DNA of 64,000 nucleotides from Bacteroides reticulotermitis JCM 10512 (GTDB taxonomy: Bacteria; Bacteroidota; Bacteroidia; Bacteroidales; Bacteroidaceae), in assembly GCF_000517545.1 (NCBI RefSeq), contig NZ_BAIV01000031.1, positions 1 through 64,000 on the forward strand, given 5' to 3'. The notes under the pieces are model-generated. The model searched no databases, had not been told where the DNA came from, and saw only the letters and a list, made by a program, of their open reading frames with translations. Shown here piece after piece: positions 40,042 through 47,759 of the stretch. Each line of letters opens with the position of its first letter. Within the stretch, counting starts at the first letter, position 1. The translations under genes were made by a program, and so were the position numbers.

Positions 40042-40668
40042 ATGACAATAAGATATTTTATTCTATTATTATTCATGCTATTTATGACAACATCTTGTAC
40101 AAATGCTCGGACGAAACAAGAGAGTGACGACAAATCTCTGCTTGAACTGGTAAAGTCACGCCGTTCCGTGCGTCGATATGCCGATAAGAAAATAGATCGG
40201 GCTGCACTAAAGCGTATCCTTCACGTGGCTCAGTATGCACCTTCCTCTTATGGAAAGCACACTACAGAGTTTGTGGTAGTAGATGATAAAGAAATGCTTA
40301 AAAAGTTAGCTGCCTGTAAGCGTATGGGTGCCCCTTCTGTCGCACAGTCTGCCGCAACCATCGTGGTGATCACTGATACCACAACAGCCGAAGGTGAACT
40401 TTGGGTAGAGGATGCTTCGGTTTCAGCTACTTATGTCCTCCTCGCCGCAGAGGCTGAGGGGCTGGGGGCTTGTTGGAATCAGATACACCTACGCAGTGGT
40501 CAACAACGTTCTGCCAGTGATGAAATCAAGGCATTGCTTGATATACCTAATCGCTTCGAAGTGCTTTGTTATATCTCTTTAGGTCACAAAATAACCGATA
40601 CGCCTGCACATGATGATAGTGAATTGAATTTTGACAAACAGCACTTCGGTCGTTATGGTCAACCTTAG
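40042..40668 (+). CDS. Nitroreductase-family lipoprotein
   Basis: The ATG at 40042 gives 208 residues. It begins with a hydrophobic segment and lipobox (FMLFMTTSC), unusual for this normally cytosolic family. The nitroreductase core follows: LLELVKSRRSVRRYADKKI (FMN-phosphate arginines), ILHVAQYAPSSYGKHTTEF, and EAEGLGACWNQIHL. It could reduce nitro compounds, quinones or enones using FMN. It is third in the Dabb/flavodoxin operon under the predicted AraC-type promoter. If the signal is real, the enzyme is membrane-attached outside the cytoplasm, where a cofactor supply would have to be explained. Confidence 0.82.
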   Translation: MTIRYFILLLFMLFMTTSCTNARTKQESDDKSLLELVKSRRSVRRYADKKIDRAALKRILHVAQYAPSSYGKHTTEFVVVDDKEMLKKLAACKRMGAPSVAQSAATIVVITDTTTAEGELWVEDASVSATYVLLAAEAEGLGACWNQIHLRSGQQRSASDEIKALLDIPNRFEVLCYISLGHKITDTPAHDDSELNFDKQHFGRYGQP

Positions 40669-40944
40669 GAAAAAATACGTTTATGTGTAATTCCAAATGC
40701 CTGCACTACCAATCCGATTCAGATGGGGAGGAGTGACATCTTGATAAAACATCTTTTGTAAAAACAGGAAGTTCCAAGTGAAAGAGCCGTGTGTCAGAAT
40801 ATTCATAACCGATACGGAATACTATGCAGTGGACCTATTCAGGCATGTAGTGAATTTATTTATATGATACACAATACGCTGGCAATAGTATGAAAAGTAA
40901 AATATGCAGATTCTATGAATTTCTGATATAGCGTAAACGATAAA

Positions 40945-41073
40945 ATGCCATTTGGTCCACTACTTATGTATGGGGCTCAGTGGCTGGTCGTTACTACTCC
41001 TGTCATAGTTTCCTTTGTGCTGTTGATTGTTTCTTATAACGAACTGCTGATAACCACCAATACTATATGCTAA
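40945..41073 (+). pseudogene. Possible relic of an NCS2 (xanthine/uracil) permease N-terminus
   Basis: A 42-codon frame encodes PLLMYGAQWLVVTTPVIVSF, which resembles the first membrane segment of NCS2 permeases (YGLQW...VTIP). It ends abruptly inside a perfect hairpin, and no further permease sequence follows. The resemblance is short and recognised by eye only. Confidence 0.3.
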
Positions 41074-41094
41074 TATTGGTGGTTATCAGCAGTT
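41042..41094. repeat. Perfect 21-bp inverted repeat with 11-nt loop
   Basis: The left arm at 41042-41062 begins AACTGCTGATAACCACC; the exact complement is at 41074-41094. A further four base pairs (AACG) can pair beyond a 1-nt bulge. No T run follows on either strand, so a standard terminator is not obvious, although it lies between convergent genes. Confidence 0.8.
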
Positions 41095-41208
41095 ACGTTG
41101 GTACACTAAAGTAGGTTGCTGGGTAATTTACAGGTAATAGTAACCAGGATAAACACGACTTTCATCTTCTTCTGAAAGCAAGCGTGTATTTATAGTTACT
41201 GAATATCT

Positions 41209-41841
41209 CTACTTCTGCTTCGTGATAACCTCTATCTCCTTTCCGCTGGCACCATCAACGAATAGGACCTGTGAATTACTAAAAGGATAGAGCTTTAACT
41301 CCGTTTCATATTTAGCGATAATCTTCTCCACAGCTTTCTTGAAAGGAAAGTTGGTGTGGTGGGGCAACGGATAGAAGTCCACGATGTTAAGTGCGGAGAA
41401 ATCTTCCAGATCCTTAGCTTCGCTGCAATCGTCCATGTCTTTCACATACTCAATCTGAGATGCCATGATGATTGATCCCGCCGACTCTCCGATGTATAAC
41501 TTCCCATTATTGATTTGTTCGATCAGTATCTTATCGGCTCCTGTTCTTTTTAACTCCTGAAGAAGGAAAAATGTATTACCACCTGTTACATAGATATAAT
41601 CGTTCGCTTTCAACTTCTGTGCAATCTCTTCCGTGCTAGCGGTAGTCAGCTCCAGTTCGTCGACTATCAGCCCGAGCTTTTTAAGTGCTCTCTTGCCTGC
41701 TCCAACATAGAACGTGACTGATTCGGGAATGCTTGCCGTAGGGATAAACGTAACTGTCTTTCCTTGGAGATCTTCATTGACAGTGGCTGCTAATAAAGCA
41801 GCTACTTCTGTGAACGCAGACGTTAGAAATAGCTTTTTCAT
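41209..41841 (-). CDS. Peptidase S51 family (peptidase E-like) protein
   Basis: Intact 210-residue protein. The S51 pattern is visible: TFIPTASIPES near 31, YIYVTGGNTFFLLQELKRTG near 83 and IGESAGSIIMA near 118, where the nucleophile serine sits in GESAGS. A histidine-containing PLPHHTNFPF follows near 158. Peptidase E cleaves Asp-X dipeptides, but many relatives are of unknown specificity. It stands alone, with no co-directional neighbour closer than 170 bp. Confidence 0.82.
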   Translation of the reverse strand: MKKLFLTSAFTEVAALLAATVNEDLQGKTVTFIPTASIPESVTFYVGAGKRALKKLGLIVDELELTTASTEEIAQKLKANDYIYVTGGNTFFLLQELKRTGADKILIEQINNGKLYIGESAGSIIMASQIEYVKDMDDCSEAKDLEDFSALNIVDFYPLPHHTNFPFKKAVEKIIAKYETELKLYPFSNSQVLFVDGASGKEIEVITKQK

Positions 41842-42017
41842 TGTTTTTTCTCTTTAGAATGAATGGATATAGAGACCCACATTTTTACGGGGTCTCCGGA
41901 TTCTTTATGGCAAATATACATTCAATTGCTGATAAATCGACCTCACTACCGTCTCTTTTTTGAAGATTTAATTAGAAAATTGTTTCACCTGATTTTGTTC
42001 GTGCGGGGTGCATCTCT

Positions 42018-43091
42018 TTACTCTGCTGAGACTGTTTGGGTTAAATCGGGAAGATCGTATGTCATCACATTGCCTTCATCTTTCTCAAAACAAACCGTAT
42101 AGATCTTGCGACTTTCTTCATCGACGAAGAAGCTATCGGTTGGAGCTATTTTCAGCCGAACGATCGGTTTGCCATCCCAATTGAATACAAGTATGTAATA
42201 CTCGTACAGACCTTGCTCTTTCCAATCGGTGGAGAGTGCATAGATATAAGAATCGGTAGCATATGTTTGTCCTAATTCGTCTCTTTCAACAGAAGTGTCT
42301 GTTTTTAAAAGGTCGGCAGGAGTTAAAATCTCTTTATAAAACAAAGATAGGTACCTTTCTCCGGATATTTTATATAAATCGAGTTCCGGTATTTGGGAAA
42401 AAGAGGAAACAAAAGCACTCTTATCAGGCTTTAGAGAAAGCCAGTTTTGAGTTAGTTGATAGTTTTGTGCAGGGGCATCTTCGATAAAAGGAAGAAAGTT
42501 ATCTTTGGGTGTAACTGTATTATTCTTTATATTGAATATCGTGACTTTGAATTCTAACGATTCGCTGCATTGGGCCGTTCCGATAAATATACTATCATTG
42601 ATCTGGAATAGATGTCGTAATTCAGTTTTGTTTAGTTTGTGAAAGTCATACTGGTTATCAATAACTAGTTCCTTTTCTTTGATAGTTTGCTCTATATTTA
42701 TTAAGCAAAAAGTGTTTGTTACCCGTTCAAGTACCCATATTTTCGTTTCACCGCCGATCACTTCATATTGTTCCAGGTAGATGGGAGCTATAAACTCATT
42801 AGGACCATTCCCTTTGCGGCATATATCAATTAGTTTAGTATGCTCGGAATCGAAAATTGTAAAAAAGTAATCTTGTTTCGCTTTTGTGGCTAAGATATAC
42901 TTACCGACTTTGCTAATAGATATAAGCCCTATTTCTTCATCAAACTCAGGAGCTATGGTTGGAGTAAGTTTCAGGTTGATAGGGAACTCATTTACAACGA
43001 TAGATGCATTGCTGGCAGGCCTTTCCTTTTGGCAGGATAAGATGAGGATACACATTGCCATAAGGGTGGTTAACTGTAATAGGTTTCTCAT
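42018..43091 (-). CDS. 6-bladed beta-propeller lipoprotein
   Basis: 357 residues with a lipobox (MCILILSC). The body matches the Bacteroides 6-bladed beta-propeller family: GLISISKVGKYILATKAKQDYFFTIFD and DICRKGNGPNEFIAPIYLEQY are typical of blade 1-2. Propellers of this kind are abundant on Bacteroides surfaces and their ligands are mostly unknown. No catalytic motif is seen. The 5' region (43092-43400) contains a striking array of TATCTCTCAT repeats that may regulate it. Confidence 0.75.
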   Translation of the reverse strand: MRNLLQLTTLMAMCILILSCQKERPASNASIVVNEFPINLKLTPTIAPEFDEEIGLISISKVGKYILATKAKQDYFFTIFDSEHTKLIDICRKGNGPNEFIAPIYLEQYEVIGGETKIWVLERVTNTFCLINIEQTIKEKELVIDNQYDFHKLNKTELRHLFQINDSIFIGTAQCSESLEFKVTIFNIKNNTVTPKDNFLPFIEDAPAQNYQLTQNWLSLKPDKSAFVSSFSQIPELDLYKISGERYLSLFYKEILTPADLLKTDTSVERDELGQTYATDSYIYALSTDWKEQGLYEYYILVFNWDGKPIVRLKIAPTDSFFVDEESRKIYTVCFEKDEGNVMTYDLPDLTQTVSAE

Positions 43092-43211
43092 GTTGCTTGG
43101 GGTTTTAGTAGGATTAATTGTCGTTGGTTGCTAAGATAGTAAAACTATTTCTATTATAATCTATAATTGCTACTCTTTATCTCTCTCCCCTCTACTAGAA
43201 AGATTTTTTTT

Positions 43212-43366
43212 TATCTCTCATAGTCTCATTCTTTTTACCTTAATATCCTGATAATAAATGTTTTATTGAATGAGAGATACTTTTCAAACAGGCTATCTCT
43301 CATCATTTTGAGGTAAAAAAGGGCTTCAAAAGGGGTATCTCTCATTCAATTTTGCCTATCTCTCAT
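43212..43366. repeat. Iterated TATCTCTCAT motif (four direct copies, one inverted)
   Basis: Exact TATCTCTCAT copies occur at 43212-43221, 43294-43303, 43336-43345 and 43357-43366, and the complement at 43270-43279. The inverted copy and the 43336 copy extend to a 15-bp match (43265-43279 against 43336-43350). A degenerate CATCTCTTAT follows at 43387. The array lies upstream of the propeller lipoprotein gene. Confidence 0.8.
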
Positions 43367-43581
43367 ACTAATTTGATTGTTTTTGCCATCTCTTATGCTA
43401 TAACATTGCCATGCAAATGTTGGAAATGTACTTCTTTGTCTGTTTGCTGTGTGTCGGGGTTCTGTTCAATGAGGTTCGATGTCCTATTGTTTGGCCTTAA
43501 ACTAGTAATAGATAACTTCCGATCCATCGCTGGATAAGTTCTTATTTGCTGCCGCTAACATCCTGTCGACTATATATAAAC

Positions 43582-43625
43582 TATAAACCACGCTTCTGTT
43601 TATATAAACAAAAGCGTGGTTTATA
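43582..43625. terminator. Compound hairpin, probable bidirectional terminator
   Basis: A 14-bp perfect stem (TATAAACCACGCTT and complement, 43582-43595 and 43612-43625) encloses a second palindrome GTTTATATAAAC (43598-43609). It lies 155 bp after the minus-strand PhnA stop. Flanking AT-rich runs could terminate either strand. Confidence 0.6.
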
Positions 43626-43712
43626 AAATTGAAAGCTTCATTTATAAAATCAAAGCCTTCAATTATAGATTGTTGGTAACCAAAAAGCAGTTATCTATTT
43701 GATAAAAACAAT

Positions 43713-43750
43713 TTTATTAGTACTAGAAACTATCTTTATTAGTACTAGAA
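43713..43750. repeat. 16-bp direct repeat at 22-bp spacing
   Basis: TTTATTAGTACTAGAA at 43713-43728 is repeated exactly at 43735-43750. Each copy contains the 8-bp palindrome TAGTACTA. It lies 29 bp beyond the 3' end of the PhnA gene, between it and the hairpin. Confidence 0.75.
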
Positions 43751-43778
43751 TAGACTTGATGGTACCTTTACTGCTGTG

Positions 43779-44111
43779 TTACTTCTTGAGGAAACAAGTT
43801 TTCAGTACCATGCTAGTTCCATCGATTCGACAATCAACCTCTTCAACGTTATCGGTAAGCTTGATACTTTTCACTTTCGTACCGCGTTTAATGACCATTG
43901 ACGATCCTTTTACTTTCAAGTCTTTGATAACCGTCACCGCATCACCATCCACTAAAATAGTTCCGTTACTGTCTCGGACAACAGCAGTTGTCTCTTCATC
44001 ACTTTCTGATCCTTCATTCCACTCATGACTACAATCGGGGCATACATTCAATGTGCCGTCAAAGTAGCAGTTATCTACGCTACATTGTGGGCATACGGTA
44101 ATTTCGCTCAT
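43779..44111 (-). CDS. YjdM/PhnA-like zinc-ribbon protein
   Basis: 110 residues. The N-terminus has CPQC and CPDC pairs (CPQCSVDNCYFDGTLNVCPDC) that form a zinc ribbon, followed by the conserved PhnA domain (VRDSNGTILVDGDAVTVIKDLKVKGSS, read in two parts, and VKSIKLTDNVEEVDCRIDG). The family was named for phosphonate operons, but no phosphonate gene is nearby and its role is unsettled. A -7 element TATCTTTG (44133-44140, minus) lies 22 bp upstream, so it is a single-gene unit. Confidence 0.9.
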   Translation of the reverse strand: MSEITVCPQCSVDNCYFDGTLNVCPDCSHEWNEGSESDEETTAVVRDSNGTILVDGDAVTVIKDLKVKGSSMVIKRGTKVKSIKLTDNVEEVDCRIDGTSMVLKTCFLKK

Positions 44112-44219
44112 AATTTTTTATAATGTTTTGCGCAAAGATACTACAAATATAAGTATTGGGCAAATCACCATCGAGCGTGGAATGAGAATCAACTTGTTTA
44201 CGAGAACGATTTTTCGATA

Positions 44220-44726
44220 TTACTTGATAACCGAATCGGACATTTTTTTGTCAGCTTTCCATACTTTATACTTGATGTCAAAGCCTTCGGGCGCATAGAC
44301 TACAATTGGCAGTCGGCTGTTGTATCTCACAATTAGAGTTCTTGACTGAACAAATCGGTATTCGTCCGGCTGATTGCAACCCATTAAAGTAGAAATCGTT
44401 TTACCGTCGGAAGAGAAGTCATAGTAATTATAGCCCCAACCTTGCAGGTCTTTTTGCTCGAGTGTACCCATCAGTTGGTGACGATTGCAATCCACAAGCA
44501 TTGTTTTGCCCGGTATGATCTCTACCTGGAACGCCGATTCATCTTTCTGTGGCTTAACCTGGATGATGTGTCTCACCATACCGGTCTTCGCAGCGGGGAA
44601 AGCCTCGAGCGCTTTTTCGCTTTCACTCTTCTTATTGTTTTGTGCTTGGGCAGCAACTCCGATGAATGAGAAAAAACAGATTGCTATTAAAGCTAAACTG
44701 AATGTAGATAGATTTTTCATTTTCAT
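44220..44726 (-). CDS. eco: Ecotin, periplasmic serine protease inhibitor
   Basis: 168 residues with a signal peptide (CFFSFIGVAAQAQ). The sequence follows ecotin closely: AAKTGMVRHIIQVKPQKDES, VDCNRHQLMGTLEQKDLQGW, and the reactive loop STLMGC with Met at P1. The loop disulfide cysteines (VDC and MGC) and the C-terminal RYNSRLPIVVY and YKVWKADKK are present. Ecotin dimers block trypsin-, chymotrypsin- and elastase-type proteases, so it should protect a gut bacterium against host pancreatic or neutrophil enzymes. An alternative start lies at 44720. Confidence 0.93.
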   Translation of the reverse strand: MKMKNLSTFSLALIAICFFSFIGVAAQAQNNKKSESEKALEAFPAAKTGMVRHIIQVKPQKDESAFQVEIIPGKTMLVDCNRHQLMGTLEQKDLQGWGYNYYDFSSDGKTISTLMGCNQPDEYRFVQSRTLIVRYNSRLPIVVYAPEGFDIKYKVWKADKKMSDSVIK

Positions 44727-44797
44727 TATTCTTTATATTTTACATGAATTACCAACTGAATAACATATGAGTGGTGGGAATTGTTTTCAGGGCCTGC

Positions 44798-45601
44798 TTA
44801 TTCTTCGTCCGGTTGTAATTCGATTCCGGCTAGTGAGAAGCAGCATCCTGCATGTCCAAGTTCACATCCTTTCTCAAAAATATTGATTGCTTCTTCTTTG
44901 TGACCGAGCAATAGAAGATAGGCTCCTAGCTGTGCAATGGCATCCAACTCATTCAGTTCGATTGCTTTTGCGAAATAATTTAAGACCTCCTTGTTAGGAG
45001 CTGATTTCTCTTTCACCTCGCTAGGGTCGTGTAATAAAGACAGTAACTCCGGGCTGCTGAGCATAAACGCATTAGCCATGGTTATGCAGGCTCTTGGTAA
45101 ACCTTCGTCGCATAGCCGTTCCATCGATTCGCGAAGCGTAGTATCGGTATTGATATTCATATAGGTGAAAAGCGTAGGCGCCTCTCGGTTGGTCAGCTTG
45201 TAATATTCATAAAAGAGTGAAGCATAACGTGGGTCCCGAATTACTGCCGGAGGCGCAACCGTGTCGTTTTCCATTCTTTTGTAAATCAAATCCTCAACCC
45301 ATGTGCTAATACCCACCAATGTGTTTTCGTCTTTTAGCAAAAAGATAAAAGTGCTTCGGTCGGGATAAATAATCACAGTATCGCCTACCTGAAAGAAGTC
45401 ACCTTTTGCATGGCTCAAACTCTGAATATCGACCTTTCCGGCACCATCGAAAACGAAGCTATTATACAAAGTCGCATCGTTTCCTTGAGGATGAAACTGG
45501 TAAGTTCCCGATAACGTAATAGAACATTCTTGAGCATAAGCGGCACTGTTTATGCCGAAAAGAGAAAGAATAGTCAGAACGAATAGTTTAATTTGATTCA
45601 T
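44798..45601 (-). CDS. Secreted protein with C-terminal Sel1/TPR-like repeats
   Basis: 267 residues with a signal peptide (ILSLFGINSAAYAQ). The N-terminal half (about 25-120) is beta-rich, with LSGTYQFHPQGNDATLYNSF, and matches nothing I recognise. The C-terminal half has helical repeats of the Sel1 type (ACITMANAFML, AIAQLGAYLLLLGHKEEAINIFEKGC, GHAGCCFSLAGIEL). Sel1 repeats mediate protein contacts. A -7 element TATATTTG (45633-45640, minus) lies 31 bp upstream. It sits upstream of ecotin in the same direction with a 71-bp gap, so co-transcription is possible. Confidence 0.65.
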   Translation of the reverse strand: MNQIKLFVLTILSLFGINSAAYAQECSITLSGTYQFHPQGNDATLYNSFVFDGAGKVDIQSLSHAKGDFFQVGDTVIIYPDRSTFIFLLKDENTLVGISTWVEDLIYKRMENDTVAPPAVIRDPRYASLFYEYYKLTNREAPTLFTYMNINTDTTLRESMERLCDEGLPRACITMANAFMLSSPELLSLLHDPSEVKEKSAPNKEVLNYFAKAIELNELDAIAQLGAYLLLLGHKEEAINIFEKGCELGHAGCCFSLAGIELQPDEE

Positions 45602-45729
45602 TGGTCTTTAGTTCAGAATAGTTTATATCGTACAAATATATCCTTTTTCAATGAATAAAGAAGTCCTTTCAATTAATATCACTACCTAATGCGCTTTGAC
45701 GAGTGATGCGAGGGAAGGGGGATAAACTA

Positions 45730-45780
45730 AAATTTCGCAAGCCGTTCAATCTGTTAGCAGACTGATGGCTTGCGAAATTT
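45730..45780 (-). terminator. Long terminator hairpin after yecH-like gene
   Basis: A 14-bp perfect stem (AAATTTCGCAAGCC and complement) is topped by a second 7-bp stem, CAATCTG/CAGACTG. It begins 24 bp after the yecH-like stop on the minus strand. Confidence 0.75.
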
Positions 45781-45804
45781 GACTATGTATTCTCGTTGGA
45801 GAGA

Positions 45805-46038
45805 TTAGTGATCGCAAACTTTAGTTATGTCTACCGTAAAACCATTGTCAGCAGGCATAAACTTTCCTTTGTTTTGCAGAAAGACGATTAGGTCGTCTAC
45901 ATCCATATTGTCAGCAGAACAGGCGTGAAAACGTTGTTCTTTGCCGAACTTTTCGATAATCGCTTCTTTGAGTGACGCGATGCTATAACTGTTGCCTTCC
46001 ATCATGTGGAGGACTTCATGTGCATGTAACTGTTCCAT
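45805..46038 (-). CDS. YecH-family small metal-binding protein
   Basis: 77 residues. It has an HAHEVLHMM start, FHACSADNMDVDDLIVFLQNKGKF in the middle and a KVCDH end, as in the YecH family, with His and Cys residues suited to metal binding. Its function is not established. A -7 element TATCTTTG lies at 46070-46077 on the minus strand, so it is a single-gene unit ended by the hairpin at 45730-45780. Confidence 0.85.
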   Translation of the reverse strand: MEQLHAHEVLHMMEGNSYSIASLKEAIIEKFGKEQRFHACSADNMDVDDLIVFLQNKGKFMPADNGFTVDITKVCDH

Positions 46039-46130
46039 ACTTTTGAGCTTTTAATTCATTTAACTGCGACAAAGATAGAGCTTGTTATCCGAATGGCTCT
46101 GTAACTTATGTTACAAGGAATAGAAAAAGT

Positions 46131-46595
46131 TTATTTGCACAAGCGTTCCAGCAACTCTTCGTGCTGTGGATACAGTTGCGATAATGCTTTAAAGCTTCCC
46201 AGTTCGAAATCATCGAAACTGAAAGCGGGAGCAACGGCACAACTGACCAATGCATACCCGAAGTGGGAGGGAAGTTCGGCGGCAAACCAACATCCCGGTG
46301 CAATGGCTACCTGCTGTTCGCCGGCAGGATCGGCATTCATCAAGTGGGTAGTCAGTTCACCATCCGGATGGATAATGTATAACATCAAAGGATAGCCGGT
46401 GTGATAGTACCATACTTCAGACGACTTGAGCCGGTGAAATGCGGATTTCTGATTATCTTCCAATAAGTAATATATGGAGGTGACAGAAGCCTTACTGTCA
46501 TCGGATATGGGTTCGGCGCGGTATATCTCTTTATAGTATCCACCTTCGGGATGAAGTCGTAGATCGAGATGCTTAATCCAAGCTGCTGCATTCAT
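46131..46595 (-). CDS. DUF985 cupin-fold protein
   Basis: The ATG at 46595 gives 154 residues. The longer frame upstream passes the -7 element TATATTTG (46636-46643, minus). The DUF985 pattern is clear: WIKHLDLRLHPEGGYYKEIYR at the start (read as two blocks), SIYYLLEDNQKSAFHRLKSSE near 42, HTGYPLMLYIIHPDG near 66 and GCWFAAELP near 100. It is an RmlC-like single cupin of unknown substrate, possibly a sugar epimerase or metal-binding protein. Confidence 0.88.
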   Translation of the reverse strand: MNAAAWIKHLDLRLHPEGGYYKEIYRAEPISDDSKASVTSIYYLLEDNQKSAFHRLKSSEVWYYHTGYPLMLYIIHPDGELTTHLMNADPAGEQQVAIAPGCWFAAELPSHFGYALVSCAVAPAFSFDDFELGSFKALSQLYPQHEELLERLCK

Positions 46596-46718
46596 AATTG
46601 TACGTTTTTTTGTTTTGATAGACTGCTCTGATATGCAAATATACAAATTGTATGCGGGAATCAAAACAAAAAAAAAAAGTTCAAAAGAGTTGAATTGCGG
46701 CTGAAGCCGGGTTGTTAG

Positions 46719-47042
46719 CTACGATACATATTTCAATCCGATGATGGAACTGATCAGTGTAATGAGGAATAAAATACGCCAGAATGAGGCCGGTTCTTTG
46801 AAAATAAAGATACCCACTAACACCGTTCCTACGGCCCCAATACCTGTCCATACGGCGTATGCCGTGCCTATCGGTAGCTGTTGAGTCGCTTTCATCAATA
46901 GGGTCATGCTGATTGTGAGTGTTACGAGAAAACCACCGTACCACCAGTAAACGTCGTTGCCTGTTACGACTTTGGCCTTACCTAAACAAAATGCGAAGGC
47001 TACTTCAAATAGCCCGGCTATAACTAATATAATCCAGTTCAT
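46719..47042 (-). CDS. SugE/Gdx-type small multidrug resistance exporter
   Basis: 107 residues with four membrane helices. The start NWIILVIAGLFEVAFAFCLG holds the essential Glu in helix 1. LPIGTAYAVWTGIGAVGTVL near 57 is the SugE signature, and the C-terminus ends SSIIGLKYVS. SMR proteins work as antiparallel dimers; the SugE branch exports guanidinium or quaternary ammonium compounds. The Crp-family regulator at 47116 lies 73 bp upstream in the same direction and may control it. Confidence 0.9.
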   Translation of the reverse strand: MNWIILVIAGLFEVAFAFCLGKAKVVTGNDVYWWYGGFLVTLTISMTLLMKATQQLPIGTAYAVWTGIGAVGTVLVGIFIFKEPASFWRILFLITLISSIIGLKYVS

Positions 47043-47115
47043 CTTCTTTTTAGCGACAAAGGTAGGCAAAATGCGGGCGGCGGTTTTTTACAAATGATAA
47101 ATAATGAAGGGTACT

Positions 47116-47679
47116 TTATTTGATGCCGGCGCGAATGCGGCTCAGACTCACTTGGGTAATGCCCAGGTAGGAAGCGATGTGTCCCAGTTGTACGCGTTGA
47201 AGCAGTTGAGGATCATGCTGAATCAATTCCTCATAACGTTCGGCGGCTGTGCTGAACTGGCGGGAAATGAGTCTTTTCTCTGTTTGGATAAGCTCCTGTT
47301 CGGCTAGTTTGCGCCCCCAGTTGGCTATATGGATATCTTCCCGGAATAGTTGTTGCAATTGATCGGTGGGGAGTTTGTACAACAGGCAATCTTCCAGCAG
47401 TTCGATAGTCTCGTAACTCTTTTGGTTTTGGATATAGCTTCTCATCGAGAGAATCACTTCCCCCTCTTTGCCGAACCAAAAAGTAACCTCGTCTCCATCT
47501 TTGCATGTGTATGCACGAACAATCCCTTGCTTAATAAAGTATATATCCCGCTCTATTTTGTTCTCCCTTAACAGAATGTGTCCTTTAGGAAAAGTAGCTT
47601 CCGTGATAAACTCCTCCAGCCGACGGCCCGATTCGGAAGGGAGGGTATATATTTTATTAATAAGGTCTATTGCGTTCAT
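47116..47679 (-). CDS. Crp/Fnr-family transcriptional regulator
   Basis: The ATG at 47679 gives 187 residues. A cyclic-nucleotide-like sensor domain (FPKGHILLRENKIERDIYFI, GIVRAYTCKDGDEVTFWFG, MRSYIQNQKSYETIELLED) is followed by a winged helix (LGHIASYLGITQVSLSRIRAGIK, seen in two overlapping halves). No Fnr-type cysteines are seen. Bacteroidetes regulators of this type often sit beside efflux genes, which fits the SugE neighbour. Confidence 0.85.
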   Translation of the reverse strand: MNAIDLINKIYTLPSESGRRLEEFITEATFPKGHILLRENKIERDIYFIKQGIVRAYTCKDGDEVTFWFGKEGEVILSMRSYIQNQKSYETIELLEDCLLYKLPTDQLQQLFREDIHIANWGRKLAEQELIQTEKRLISRQFSTAAERYEELIQHDPQLLQRVQLGHIASYLGITQVSLSRIRAGIK

Positions 47680-47706
47680 CCTTTTTCTTTTCAATGGTTT
47701 AAATAG

Positions 47707-47736
47707 TAAGGGCTGCCCGAAGTTGGACAGCCCTCT
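47707..47736 (-). terminator. Terminator of the galactose gene cluster
   Basis: GGGCTG and CAGCCC arms (about 47710-47732) enclose CCCGAAGTTGGA. On the minus strand TTACTATTT follows. It lies 24 bp after the corrected galK stop at 47760. Confidence 0.7.
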
Positions 47737-47759
47737 GTATTATTTGTCGATTGTGCGTA

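Larger units (their letters stand above)
40669..41208. other. Gene-poor region holding a permease relic and a long hairpin
   Basis: 540 bp between the nitroreductase and the convergent peptidase gene. Apart from the two features listed separately (40945-41073 and 41042-41094) I see no gene. The left 270 bp have stops in all frames and no repeat. Confidence 0.5.

Noticed and set aside
43779..44111. Phosphonate-utilisation gene
   Set aside because: The protein is PhnA/YjdM-like, but no phn gene is nearby and the family name does not reflect a proven role.
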